Source: Selaginella moellendorffii (taxonomy: Eukaryota > Streptophyta > Lycopodiopsida > Selaginellales > Selaginellaceae). Taken from it: 64,000 nt of DNA. Shown piece by piece: positions 31,801 through 42,346 of the stretch. The DNA is taken from the NCBI RefSeq assembly GCF_000143415.4, contig NW_003314267.1, positions 2,939,028 through 3,003,027 on the forward strand. Reading direction: 5' to 3'. The position numbers and the translations under genes are program-made. Position 1 is the first letter of the stretch. Each line of letters starts with the position of its first letter. The notes beneath the pieces were generated by a model, which saw nothing but the letters and a program-made list of their open reading frames with translations, had not been told where the DNA came from and did not search any database.

Positions 31801-33000
31801 CGAGAAGATTATTCAGCTCCTGCTGAAGACGTCCTTGGAAGTTCAAAGCTCGGCGGTAAGCGAATACATCGCGCAAGCACTGGCATCGATATTGAATAAG
31901 TGGCCTACAACGTCATATCCGCTAGATGGTGTTGTCCAGAATGTTTTGGACGAGCTGCGTGCGTTTGGCACAGACACGCCTAGGTTGGTCAGCATCTTGG
32001 CTTGGATCGCAAAAGCGCTGGCAATGAGAGGTGACAACAAGGTGGCTTTGGTAGCAGGGATTCTCATTGAGATCCTGAGACAAGGGAAAGGAGCATTATA
32101 TGCGGACGGAGACGGGGAAGACAGCATGATCAGGAGAGCTGCTGCGAAAGCCCTGGGCGTCATAGTGGGTGATGCCAAGGCGCTAAACAAACGTCATTTT
32201 GCAACCGTTCAGCCTCTGTACACCCAGAGGTTCTTTCACAGCTTCCTGCCGCCACTTCTCCACGCGCTGAGAGATGCTCCAGATAACGTTTCACGGTACT
32301 TGCGAGTTTAGCTGGTCTTTTTGCTACGAACTGACCATCTCGCCTTGTCCAGGGTCTGGTTGATTCGCGGTTTCAGCCATCTTATTGTGAACGTCCCGAC
32401 AACTGCTGTGCTTATGGAAGGCAACAAGGTAATTTCCGTTATTGTTTTTCTCTTCATGCTCCAGTGAGACACATGTCCAGGTGTTTCCACTTCTTTTGGA
32501 AGCGCTCTCCAATGCCGAGGATTCTGACACGCTCCTGGGGAACCTTCTTATATTGTCTGCTTTTCTCATGGACGAGAAGAGCAAAGGTGGGACAGTACGC
32601 ACTCTTGGAGTCTCCGGGATTGATTTATTTTTCGTTGCAGGTGCTGTGATAGATCGCATTGGACTTGTCATAAACTGCCTCGTGGAACTTGTACAGTATC
32701 AACACTCCACTGTGAGTCTGAGAGTTTGCCTCCAAAAGAAGTAATCGTTGTTGTGCTTTCTTTTCTCCAGGCTGTTCGTGAGACCGCTCTCCAGTGCCTC
32801 GGCGCCATTGTCAGCCTGCCATTCGCGTCAATCTATCCCTCGAGCCGGAAGGTAGGAAGTATCTCTTTTCGTCAGTGCTCATTACGTTGTGGAGCTGGGC
32901 TTTCCAGGTGTTGAAGACACTCCATCGAGCTCTTGATGATCCAAAGCGCTCCGTACGCAATGAAGCTGCTCACTGCTACCAGGCCTGGTGGATCAAATAA
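28872..33000 (+). CDS. MMS19: MMS19 homologue, cytosolic Fe-S targeting factor
   Basis: HEAT-repeat scaffold of the cytosolic iron-sulfur assembly targeting complex, which delivers clusters to XPD, DNA polymerases and helicases. The spliced protein (over 1000 residues, roughly 18 short exons) reads MAQWRTLVDAALDSQSS, STDFLVRSKGMTFLGEMVAR and LHSTRLEEHVVHSLALFFTA in the conserved N-terminal MMS19 domain, then KSFIGLL-free helical repeats such as RLVERLGSLFPDPKGPLAQ and VYEFVSHLLELVLDKGKYA. The C-terminal MMS19 region carries VSRVWLIRGFSHLIVNVPTT and ends DDPKRSVRNEAAHCYQAWWI at 33000. Start 28872 is the first ATG after the PPR stop. The 19-bp gap contains a TTTAGGG telomere-like motif. Exact ends of several short exons around 29.6-30.2 kb and 31.3-31.6 kb are less certain. 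Confidence 0.88.
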
Positions 33001-33177
33001 AAACCACACTGAACCGACAGATATCCGCGGGAATATCCCCGTTACGGTCGGGGTACGTGTTTGCACTGAGAAAGACTCGTGCTAGCAATATTGTTGGAGA
33101 AGAGACCCTTTTCGAGTTAAGAATGAGGAGCGAGCGTTTGTAGAGAGAGCTCTCCCTAGGTCAAGCAAGCAGCGATC

Positions 33178-34363
33178 ATGTCCGTGACCAAGAGCCACAA
33201 GCTGGTGCTGGTGCTGGGCTCCGTCTACGCCAACGTGGTGGTGCAACTGGAGCGACTGCCTCTAGCTGGCGAGACGCTGGCCGCCAGGAGCAGCAGTTGC
33301 AGCGCCGGCGGGAGGGGAGTGAACCAGGCGGCGTGCGCCGCGCGCCTCTCCTGCCCGACCAACTTGATCGCCCAGGTGTGTGTGTTTTTTGAATGAAGGA
33401 TCCATAGATTCATCTCCTCACGCCAGGTCGGGAACGATGGACATGCCGCATTGGTGCGCGAGGCGCTGGCGAGCGCGGGAGTGCGGGTGGACCACCTGAG
33501 CACGGTGAGCGTTGCGACGGGGCAGGCGGTGGTGATGATGCAGGGCGTTGGCAAGACGGTCATCGTGGTGGAGGGAGCCAACGTGTCGTGGCCCCGTCTC
33601 GACGGCGGATACGGGCGCCTCCAGCCGGCGGCGCAGCAAAACATCCGCGCCGCGGCGGTGCTGCTGCTCCAGCGAGAGATTCCCGACGCCGTCAACATCG
33701 AGGCCGCAAAGGTACTAAGAAAGCCATGTCATTGACTGCCAGGTTCGCGAAGCTAAAGCTGGCGATGCCAGATTGCAAAGACTGCCGGCGTTCCAGTGGT
33801 GCTGAGCACCGGCGGGAGCGAATCGCTGCTCCCCGCGGAGCTGCTCGAGTGTCTCACTGTGCTGAGCACGAGCGACGAGGAGCTGGCTCGGGCCGTGGCC
33901 TTGAAGGGCGACACCGAAGACGACGCCGTGGCTGCGGCCAGAAGATGCATTGCCGACATGGTAACTCCAAGTCTCTCTAGAGTGGTGGCTCATCGAGTGG
34001 TGTCTTTCTTCCGACAGGGCGTGAAGCAAGTGCTGCTCCAGCTGCGGAGCCAAGGACTGCTCCTGCTGGTGACGCAAGACGAAGAAACGGCTGTCGTTTC
34101 GGCTCCAACGTCGTCACTTGGCGATGACATCGCCACCGCAGCCTACGCGGTTGCGGCCTTCGTCGACGCCCAGCCACATCCGTCCGCCCTCAAGTTCGCA
34201 GGTTCGCTTGCTTGCTCTTCTGCTTTTCTCTCTGCTCAAGAGTGTCCGTCCTGCTTCGCTTCCAGCCTGCGCGGCGCTCCTGTGCAACCGGCCTGGCGGG
34301 ATCGCAGCATTGCCGGACAGGAAGGCCGTGCTAGATCACCTTGTCCACCACTCGAAGGAGTGA
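33178..34363 (+). CDS. ribokinase-like pfkB-fold protein, degenerate active site
   Basis: Five-exon gene whose fold clearly matches plant ribokinase: LVLGSVYANVVVQLERLPLA, GGRGVNQAACAARLS (substrate-binding motif), QVGNDGHAALVREAL, VIVVEGANVSWP, VLLLQREIPDAVNIEAAK and the C-terminal LPDRKAVLDHLVHHSKE. Several catalytic and ATP-site positions differ from the family. The usual DTTGAGDTF anion-hole region reads TSSLGDDIA, keeping only the GD pair. The conserved PNETEL reads TSDEEL, losing the Asn-Glu. GSKG reads RSQG. It may be a paralogue with altered or lost kinase activity. No targeting peptide is evident. Introns were chosen so that IAKTAGVPVVLSTGG and ADMGVKQVLLQLRSQG read through. Confidence 0.8.
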
Positions 34364-34677
34364 GCTCCGAGAACTTGGGGATTGCGACGAGCAAAGTAGG
34401 TGTTTGTGCCCTTGTAGTGTACATATGCAAACGCGGAAATCGTTTTTTGGATTGCTCGTCTTGCGTGAAGCTTCCCGAGTCCCCCGCTGGAATATCCTTG
34501 TCGGACCGTGTCAAACCACAGCTACGGTCGTCGTTTCAAGACCAAGAAGTAACGACATGCAAAGTTTGAGCAACGTGACCGCGAGCACGATAGAGATAAA
34601 TAGCTGCCCTTGCCATCTGGACAGCCTCACTTTGTTCCACGACCACCGCGAGCCACAGGGAGCGCGAGAGATTAGCG
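34364..34677. other. intergenic, promoter region of arogenate dehydrogenase
   Basis: 314 bp between two plus-strand genes. No ORF with family support, repeat or RNA gene is seen. It presumably carries the 3' UTR of the ribokinase-like gene and the arogenate dehydrogenase promoter. Confidence 0.5.
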
Positions 34678-34758
34678 ATGGAGGCTGTCCGGTTGCAAGG
34701 AGCTAGGGTTTTGCGGGATGCCCAGGGCGGCGACGCTAGAGCGCTGCTTGGATCGCGG

Positions 34759-34790
<32 letters not shown>

Positions 34791-36226
34791 GAGTGGGCGC
34801 GTGAGGCTGCCGCTGCGCCGTTCCAAGTCGAGGCTGAGTGTGGTGGCGCTGGATGCTGCGCAGCCATTTGATTATGAGTCTAGGAGGATGGAGCAGATGC
34901 ACAAGGAGAGCAAGCTCAAGGTCGGGATTGTGGGCTTTGGAAACTTTGGACAGTTCCTGGCGCAGCGGATCGTCAAGCAGGGCCACGCTGTGCTAGCGCA
35001 TTCTCGCTCGGATTACTCGAGCTTGTGTGACGAAATGGGAGTTTTGTTCTTCAGGTATGGAATTTTCCCTTCTTGCATGTATCTGGCGATTCCATCGCAT
35101 TCTTCGCTCTTGCTCGCAGGGACGTGGATGACTTTTGCGAGGAGCATCCCGACGTTGTGTTGTTGTCCACCTCCATCCTCTCGACTGAAGCCGTCTTGCG
35201 ATCTCTGCCGCTTCAGCGCCTCAAGAGGAGCACCTTGTTCGTGGATGTTCTTTCCGTCAAGGAGTTCCCAAAGACACTATTCCAGCAGGTAATCTCTATA
35301 CTGTTCATGGCCCGCGCATTGGTTTCTAAGCTCGAGATGCTTGCACCGCACAGGTCTTGCCAGCCGAGTTTGACATTTTGTGCACGCATCCCATGTTCGG
35401 GCCCGAGAGTGGCCGGGGGAGCTGGAATTCTTTGCCACTTGTGTACGATAAAGTGCGGGTTGGAAGTGGGGTGAGGGACGAACGCTGCCAGAGGTTTCTT
35501 GAGATTTTCGAGCGAGAGGTAACGTCACCTCGTACGACTGCTTCCTTTTTCCTGAACTTTTCCTTGTGCCACAGGGCTGCCGAATGGTAGAGATGTCGTG
35601 TGCAGAGCACGACCGCTTCGCTGCGAGCAGCCAGTTTATAACTCACACTGTTGGAAGGTTTGTTGCAGACTCTGCCACTTTTGCAAATTCGCTCACTCTC
35701 TTTCCAGGATGCTGGGAAAGCTGGAGCTGGAGTCGACTCCGATTAACACCAAAGGATACGAAACACTTCTGGACTTGGTAAGATTGCAATGCCTCCCCCA
35801 CTCTTTTCTCATCAAGCGTGCTCTCACCTCAGGTCCAAAACACTCAAGGCGACAGTTTTGACCTGTACTATGGCTTGTTCATGTACAATATCAATGCCAC
35901 TGAAGAGGTAGTATGGCTGAAAATCACGCAACTTCGTCATTGATCCCTTGTTTCTACAGCTTGAACGACTGGAGCTCGCGTTTGACGCTCTGAAGAAGCA
36001 ATTGTTTGGCAAGCTCCACAATGTTCTGAGGAAGCAACTATTTGACGTAGGGAGTGCAGCAACCAACCATGCCGTGGCCGTCGCCTCCACCGCAGCAACT
36101 GTTGCTGCTTCTGACAAGACTAGCAATGGAGCGTGTGTTGCTGCTTCAGAAAAGATTAGCAATGGATCTGCGGTCTCACAACTTACGCTTGTAAGCACTG
36201 TGGAAGAGGCCCAAGGCCACCAGTAA
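34678..36226 (+). CDS. arogenate dehydrogenase (TyrA), plastid
   Basis: NADP-dependent oxidation of arogenate to tyrosine, the last plastid step of plant tyrosine synthesis. After a Ser-rich transit peptide (a run of Ser from AGC repeats around 34760-34790) comes the Rossmann motif KLKVGIVGFGNFGQFLAQRI, then LAHSRSDYSSLCDEMGVLFF, DVVLLSTSILSTEAVL, FVDVLSVKEFPKTL, CTHPMFGPESGRGSWNSLPL and EMSCAEHDRFAASSQFITHT, all conserved in plant arogenate dehydrogenases (HPMFGP, and H in SQFITH). The C-terminus (GSAATNHAVAVASTAATVAAS...) is a low-complexity extension without known function. Seven exons with introns of roughly 50-65 bp. Converges with the ASR gene (110 bp between stops). Confidence 0.92.
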
Positions 36227-36336
36227 CTTTGCAACACATTTTATTGAGTAGCTGTGAATAAACATTTTTTGGTAGAAAAGGTACCTCGCTTGTTCCCGGC
36301 ACGGAAAAACGCTACAAACAGGTAGAGATAGATGCT

Positions 36337-36933
36337 TTAAAACAGGTGATGGTGATGGTGCTTCTTCCCTTCAACTTCGTCCTCACGGCGTTCGGTCGTC
36401 TTTACGGCGTGGTGCTCATAGAGGGCATAGCCTCCAGATCCGAGAGCCGCGACCCCAGCAATTTCCTCTTCGATTTTGTGAGTGCGAGCGTGCTCTGGAT
36501 CCACCTTCACCTCGTGTGCTTCATACTGTCCCCCAACACCAAGACGTTAAGAAAAAAATACATGAAATCCTTCACTGCAGCTTACCATTGCAAAGGCACC
36601 AGCTGCAAGAGCTGCGGCCTCTCCATAGTGTTCACGTTTCTTGCCAGCCTTCACCTCTTGCTCATAAGTCCCAAAAGCTCGCTGCTCCTCGAGCTGCTGC
36701 TCACGCTGCCGTTCCTCGTAGCTGGATTGAGGAAACTGGTGGCCGTAAGCCGCAGGTGGAGGATTCGCGTAAGGGGACTGCTCGTAAGACGACTGCTGAT
36801 ATGAGGACTGCTCGTAAGGCGACGGCTGGTAAGCAGGATTCCCATAAGCCGCTTGATAAGGAGAATTTACATCGTTGCCATAGGCTGCGTCCTGCTCCTG
36901 CTGGTGGTGGTGGTGGTGGTGGTGATGAGCCAT
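36337..36933 (-). CDS. ABA/WDS (ASR) stress protein with N-terminal polyHis
   Basis: Two-exon gene. The C-terminal ABA/WDS domain reads REHYGEAAALAAGAFAM, YEAHEVKVDPEHARTHKIEE and EIAGVAALGSGGYALYEHH, ending GKKHHHHLF, as in abscisic-acid/stress/ripening proteins. These are small hydrophilic, zinc-binding proteins with chaperone and DNA-binding activities, induced by drought and ABA. The N-terminus MAHHHHHHHHQQEQD carries eight consecutive His, followed by a Tyr/Gln/Ser/Pro-rich tandem repeat around SSYQQSSYEQSPY (residues about 40-60). The family is missing from Arabidopsis but present in many other land plants. The start at 36933 was chosen; an upstream in-frame ATG at 36987 would add an unlikely hydrophobic leader. 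The HBS1 stop lies 85 bp upstream on the same strand. Confidence 0.9.
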
Positions 36934-37018
36934 GCCTGCTGCAAAAAGGAGGCGGCTTAAATCAGAATCGGAGCCTCCCAGAAACACGCTTACTTGCTAC
37001 CAAAATTGCCAATCACGG

Positions 37019-39702
37019 CTATTGATAGGAGATGATCCGCGTGATGATTCCCACCGCCAGTGTCCGCCCTTCGCTCCGCAAAACAACTCGTCCAAGGCCA
37101 CGAAACTTTATATACTCTTGAACACATAATCCCCGCTCCGGTGCCACCTGAACGCGATACAAAGTCAAACTTGCTGAAGCCATCGAGACTAAAAGGAGAT
37201 ATACCTCGACCAACGCGCTTTGGTTAGACGTCAAGCAACGTGGGGACCGCTTGACGGCTTGGCCAGTTTTTGCATCGATCAAAGCCGTTAGATTCGTGAC
37301 AGTACCTGGCTCCTTTGCATGATGTGCATGCACAACCACCTGAAGAATACTGCGTCACATTCCAAACACCAAAATAGAAACAAACCTGGGCACCGGGAAG
37401 CATCGGGAACGCGAGTTTCAGTGTCAGGATTCTCAGTTCGAAACGCGTGGCAATCGGGACCGGGTAATCGGGATGGCATAGAACTCCCCCGGGGACTATC
37501 ACACCGGCATCAACTCCCTGTAGACCAATATCCACGCCATCACCGGCTCTTGCTGTTTGCAGGGCTTTCCCGTCCTGCTCTAGATTTTTGACAACCCCCA
37601 CCTCCCTTGAAGGCATTACCATTACCTGCAACCAAACAAAAACGTAGAAACCAAATAGATGACGTGATGATAAAAAGTGGAGGCCAACACACATACCTTG
37701 CTCCCAATTTTTATGGCTCCACTCTCGACTTTCCCACCCGCAGCAGCAGAACCAAGGGAACGTGATCTTACGACTTCAGCTACAGCCAGTCTGAAAGGCT
37801 TGGCGATGTCTCTCTCCGGAGGCTCAAGCCTGTTTAGAGCGTCAAGGAGCGTGCCGTCTTTGCCTGTGTACCTGGTCCATGGCAAACCAGTTAAAGATGA
37901 TTCCAAATCATGAAACTAAGAAATGCTTACCACGCTCGAAACAAGTCATCACTCGGAGTTGAGACCAGGTTCTCTCCAGCGATTGCACTGACAGGAACGT
38001 AGGACACGCTCGAGTCCCGAAATCCACAATGTCGTAAAAACGGAGTAAGGATGCGCTTGATCTCTTCAAACCTCTCTTGCGAATACTGCACCTCATCCAT
38101 CTTGTTCACAGCTACAACAAGCTGGCTGACTCCAAGGCTCCGAACTAATTGAGCATGCTCTCTTGTCTGGCCACTCTCGCGGCCTTCTGCTCCCATTCCA
38201 GCTTCAAAGCCACCTTCCGCGGCGTCAACAACAAGAACAGCAGCATCAGCTTGCGAAGCTCCAGAAATCATGTTAGGCACGAAGTCCTTGTGGCCGGGGG
38301 CGTCCAACAGTACGACACGTAGTTTAGCTGTCTCGAAGTGAGCCACGGCAACCGTTATAGTAACACCCCGTGCCCTCTCCTCGACGCCCTCGTCAAGCGC
38401 CCAAGCGTACGCAAAAGAACCTTTTCCCTGTGAAGTGAACACGTCATGACATAAAAGACTCAAAAATAAAAATGATACAAACCATCTCGTTAGCCTCCTT
38501 TGTGTTTTTGTGCATTTCCTTTTGAGAAACTCGTCCCAGGCTATGCAGGATTCTTCCCATCAATGTGGACTTGCCAGCATCAACATGTCCAACCTGCATG
38601 TTACTCGTTGATAAATCAAGACCATGAGGAACTACTTAAAGCTTACCACTACAAGGTTTAACAAGCTCTTCTCCGCAGTTTTTGATCCTTGGTGCATCAT
38701 CCATGGCTCGGGCTTGTAGCTTTCCAGCGGCAACCCCTTGTTACTCGTAGACTGCAACCGTTGCTTTGAGCTTTCTTTGACGTCTTCGCTATCACCGTCA
38801 AGGACCAGGCTCTTTTTCAGCTTTTCGGATACGCCGTGCTCCTTGTCGCTCAGCTTGCTCTGGTTTCCAGGTGAATCCGAAGTAGGCGCTGCTGCTTTGG
38901 ACTTTGCTCTTGCATGGCTGTTACCTGGAAGCAAAGAAAGAGAGTCAGTCAGCTAAGTAACATAAGATGGAGAGAAAAAAAAAAAAAGCTTTTCACCTTG
39001 CACGGGCTTTTTGCTTCCTTGTACTGCTCCGAGTATTGCATCATCTGGAGAAGGTCCGTCAAACTTGAAGGGCACTGTGCAAGGGCCACTTCAGCCCAAA
39101 TAAGTTTTCAGCAACTAATCAAGCTCAAACAAGGCAGAGCTACCAAGCACCAGAGCTGACTCTATCGAAAGTGAGGCTGACTGACCTATCGGGGAGGAGC
39201 TAGAGGACACAAGGTCTCTGTCACTGCGTGACTGGAAAGTTTGCTTAATGCTCTCGGAAGTTATGCCTTTCTTGAGTGCCAGAGGAGGGAGAGGAGCAAA
39301 CAAGGACGTTGCAAGCTGCGAAGGCTCAGCCCTTGGACGCGCACTTCTAACTGCATTGATGGATTCAATCGGGCTACTACGATCGTTTTGCTCAGCAAGT
39401 TTTAGAGTGATTTACCTGAGCCGGAAGCGTGAATTGGAGCTGGAGAGTCTCGCACCACTCCACACATCTCACACGACTGATGTTCCTCCAGATTATCGTA
39501 TGTACAGATGGGGCAAGCCCAGATTGGTTGCTGCGGCGCTGTTCCTGGAAGAGATCTGGAGATAAATCCCGCGCTCGTCGATGAATCGCTTACCCGGAGC
39601 TGAGGCTGAGCTGCTGTCGGCGTAATCTTCCTCCTCGTAGTCATCGTAGTAGTCATCATAGCTGTCGTCGTAGTAGCTCTGCCGGCTCCCCTTGCGCGGC
39701 AT
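37019..39702 (-). CDS. HBS1: HBS1-like translational GTPase with RanBP2-type zinc finger
   Basis: eEF1A/eRF3-family GTPase that works with Pelota (Dom34) to rescue stalled ribosomes. The N-terminus MPRKGSRQSYYDDSYDDYYD is acidic and Tyr-rich, followed by a RanBP2 zinc finger WACPICTYDNLEEHQSCEMC as in plant HBS1/SKI7 proteins. After a long disordered linker comes the G domain: VGHVDAGKSTLMGRILHSLG (P-loop), ARGVTITVAVAHFETAKLRV, LLDAPGHKDFVPNM (G3), VVAVNKMDEVQYS (G4) and VPVSAIAGENLV (G5). EF-Tu-like domains 2 and 3 follow, ending LGRVVLRSEGRTLAVGIITR. About nine to eleven exons. The start is 46 bp from the divergent VMA22 start, with two telo-box-like motifs between them. Confidence 0.92.
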
Positions 39703-39708
39703 TGCGAT

Positions 39709-39716
39709 AAACCCTA
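39709..39716. promoter_or_regulatory. telo-box in the HBS1/VMA22 divergent promoter
   Basis: AAACCCTA in the 46 bp between start codons, with a second, imperfect AACCCTAG nearby (39729-39736). Function is inferred. Confidence 0.4.
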
Positions 39717-39748
39717 AAAATGCCAAAGAACCCTAGATTCTGGGGAGC

Positions 39749-40573
39749 ATGAATGACGAGGACGCGACGGTGATTGCGTGCTTGGATTCCGCGGATGCGA
39801 TCCTCAGGCTTCGCGATGTGCTCAACACCCAACTCGCGCAGGCAAGTGAGTGCTACATCGTCTAGCAGCTCCTTCTACATCGCATTTTCTTCCAGGGGTG
39901 GATAGAGATGGCGCGTGCTCGCTACTCCATGGGGCATTCCAGGATCAACGAGTCGCTCTTCAGCCTGAGAGCGCACCGCTCGCTTGTGTGCGTTAGCGGT
40001 AAGCTCTGCTTTGCGCTGGATCGAAATCAAAGCTAGGGCGATTTCTTCACAGAAGGCGAGCTGGAGATCAAGCCAAGCGGCTCTGCGCAAGGTAAGTAGC
40101 TTCTTTCCTCGTCTCTTAACTGTGCCATTCTCTCGCATCCAGAAGAAGAAGAAGAAGACTCGAGTGACGATGAAGTGGTGGTACGAGACGATTGTTTCGC
40201 CTTGCGATGTTGTGGTGATCGTAGTTACATTCGCAGACGATGGACAGCAAGAGAGTGGATCCCCTGTGCTGGTTTGGCAGCCTCGTCTCGCCTCATTTGC
40301 GAGCTTCACAGCAATCCTTCCAGAAAGGTTCGTGCACAACACTAGATAGAGTGAGTAATCGCGATCGCTTTTTTTTTTCTTTTTTCCTCCAGCATTGCGG
40401 ACACTGGTGGAAATCGCGAACGCTCAATGCGACGCACAGATCCAGTGCGGTAAGAACGGTTGCTTTCGGCATCGAATGTTCTTCAAATCAACACTCGCTC
40501 TCTTTCTTTCCGATTTTTTGTGTTCTTCCCAGACAAAGTATCGAGAGGGAGGGTCCAAGCCAGTAATTACTAA
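39749..40573 (+). CDS. VMA22/CCDC115-like V-ATPase assembly factor
   Basis: Small gene of about six exons, reconstructed as MNDEDATVIACLDSADAILR ... LNTQLAQGWIEMARARYSMG ... GELEIKPSGSAQ, an acidic Glu/Asp run, then VDPLCWFGSLVSPHLRASQQ and SFQKALRTLVEIANAQCDAQ. The pairing of an N-terminal helix ending in QGW..MARARYSMG with a C-terminal DPLxWFGxLVxxxLR motif is typical of VMA22/CCDC115, an ER factor for assembly of the V-ATPase Vo sector. The first intron has a GC donor (39842-39843): only this joins Q to GWIEMARAR in frame. The intron after the acidic run (DEVV) is needed to reach the DPLCWFG frame. Ends at 40573. Confidence 0.78.
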
Positions 40574-40900
40574 TGACGACGATGTTGCTGGCTGGCCAAG
40601 GAAAACCAGGTCACGAAATCACGATCTACCCACGTCTGCCCTAGCCGGCACGTGTCGGTGGATCTCCAAAACGGCAGCTCTGTTTTGCGTAGGAGGACCT
40701 AATATATTTCCATGCTCTCTTTCTTTGCGCGTCTTTCTGGTCGCGGGCACGAGCTGGGATAGAGGAGGAGGACGGGGTCGTCTCCACATCGCCAAGGCAC
40801 AGCCCTCGAGCGTGAGTGTGGTGGTGCGGTAGATCTGGTAGATCTGTGCGTGTGCGTGTGCGTGTGTGGGATCTCAGCCGATCTAAGCCAGGCCGCCAGG
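40574..40900. other. UDP-glucose dehydrogenase upstream region
   Basis: 327 bp between VMA22 and UGD. It holds a G-box/ABRE-like CACGTGTC at 40649 and a (TGTGCG/TG)n tract near 40846-40868 just before the ATG, probably in the 5' UTR. No coding potential is seen. Confidence 0.5.
40649..40656. promoter_or_regulatory. G-box/ABRE-like element upstream of UGD
   Basis: CACGTGTC about 250 bp upstream of the UGD start codon. The motif class is known to bind bZIP factors; its role here is inferred. Confidence 0.35.
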
Positions 40901-42346
40901 ATGGTGAAGATCTGCTGCATTGGCGCCGGGTATGTGGGCGGGCCGACCATGGCGGTGATTGCCCTCAAGTGCCCCGAGATCGAGGTGGCGGTGGTGGACA
41001 TCTCGCTGCAGCGGATTGCGCAGTGGAACAGCGAGAGCCTGCCAATCTTCGAGCCGGGGCTGGACGAGGTGGTGAAGGCGTGCCGCGGGAGGAACCTCTT
41101 CTTCAGCTCGGACGTGGAGAAGCACGTCGCGGAGGCGGACATCGTGTTCGTGTCCGTGAACACGCCCACCAAGACGCGCGGGCTGGGCGCGGGCAAGGCC
41201 GCGGATCTCACCTACTGGGAGAGCGCCGCGCGCATGATCGCCGACGTCTCCAGATCTGACAAGATCGTGGTGGAGAAGTCGACGGTGCCCGTCAAGACCG
41301 CCGAGGCCATCGAGAAGATCCTCACCCACAACAACAAGGGCATCAACTTCCAGATCCTGTCCAACCCCGAGTTCCTGGCCGAGGGCACCGCCATCGACGA
41401 CCTGTTCAAGCCCGACCGCGTGCTCATCGGCGGCCGCGAGACCCCCGACGGCCAGCGCGCGGTGGCGTCGCTCAAGGCCGTCTACGCGCACTGGGTGCCC
41501 GAGGACCGCATCCTCACCACCAACCTGTGGTCCGCGGAGCTGTCCAAGCTCGCCGCCAACGCCTTCCTGGCGCAGCGCATCTCCTCCGTCAACGCCATGT
41601 CCGCGCTGTGCGAGGCCACCGGCGCGGACGTGTCCGAGGTGGCGTTCGCCATCGGCAAGGACTCGCGGATCGGCCCGCGCTTCCTCAACTCGAGCGTCGG
41701 CTTCGGCGGCTCGTGCTTCCAGAAGGACATCCTCAACCTCGTCTACATCTGCGAGTGCAACGGGCTGGCGGAGGTGGCCAGCTACTGGAAGCAGGTGGTG
41801 CACATCAACGACTACCAGAAGAACCGCTTCGTCAAGCGCGTCGTCTCCTCCATGTTCAACACGGTGTCGGGCAAGAAGATCGCGGTGCTGGGCTTCGCGT
41901 TCAAGAAGGACACGGGCGACACGCGCGAGACGCCCGCCATCGACGTCTGCAACGGCCTGCTGGGCGACAAGGCGCTGCTGAGCATCTACGACCCGCAGGT
42001 GTCGGAGGAGCAGATCCGCCGCGACCTGGCCATGAACAAGTTCGACTGGGATCACCCGCAGCACCTCCAGCCGCTGAGCCCCACCGCCTCCTCCAACAGC
42101 GTGCGCGTCGTGTGGGACGCGTACGAGGCCACCAAGGACGCGCACGGCATCTGCATCCTCACCGAGTGGGACGAGTTCCGCAAGCTCGACTTCCGCAAGA
42201 TCTACGCCGCCATGCAGAAGCCCGCATTCGTCTTCGACGGCCGCAACATCGTCAACGTCGACGAGCTGCGCGACATCGGCTTCATCGTCTACTCCATTGG
42301 CAAGCCGCTCGACCCCTGGGTCAAGGATCTGCCAGCCTCCTCCTGA
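40901..42346 (+). CDS. UGD: UDP-glucose 6-dehydrogenase
   Basis: Intronless, 481 residues, the usual length of plant UGD. Oxidises UDP-glucose to UDP-glucuronate, the precursor of pectin and hemicellulose sugars, in the cytosol. The N-terminal NAD-binding motif is [20 protein letters not shown]. Then come [70 protein letters not shown], and the catalytic cysteine in [17 protein letters not shown]. The C-terminal UDP-binding half has [19 protein letters not shown] and ends [13 protein letters not shown]. The coding region is very GC-rich, especially at third positions, unlike the flanks, which produces a long spurious antisense ORF. The ATG at 40901 is preferred to a GTG 51 bp upstream. Confidence 0.97.
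   Translation: MVKICCIGAGYVGGPTMAVIALKCPEIEVAVVDISLQRIAQWNSESLPIFEPGLDEVVKACRGRNLFFSSDVEKHVAEADIVFVSVNTPTKTRGLGAGKAADLTYWESAARMIADVSRSDKIVVEKSTVPVKTAEAIEKILTHNNKGINFQILSNPEFLAEGTAIDDLFKPDRVLIGGRETPDGQRAVASLKAVYAHWVPEDRILTTNLWSAELSKLAANAFLAQRISSVNAMSALCEATGADVSEVAFAIGKDSRIGPRFLNSSVGFGGSCFQKDILNLVYICECNGLAEVASYWKQVVHINDYQKNRFVKRVVSSMFNTVSGKKIAVLGFAFKKDTGDTRETPAIDVCNGLLGDKALLSIYDPQVSEEQIRRDLAMNKFDWDHPQHLQPLSPTASSNSVRVVWDAYEATKDAHGICILTEWDEFRKLDFRKIYAAMQKPAFVFDGRNIVNVDELRDIGFIVYSIGKPLDPWVKDLPASS

Noticed and set aside
36934-36987. Upstream in-frame ATG for the ASR gene
   Set aside because: Would add a hydrophobic leader before the characteristic MAHHH start and lies close to the HBS1 3' end.
40883-42145. 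420-residue antisense ORF opposite UGD
   Set aside because: It is Asp/Val/Arg/Leu-rich with no domain and exists because the GC-rich third positions of UGD remove stop codons on the other strand.
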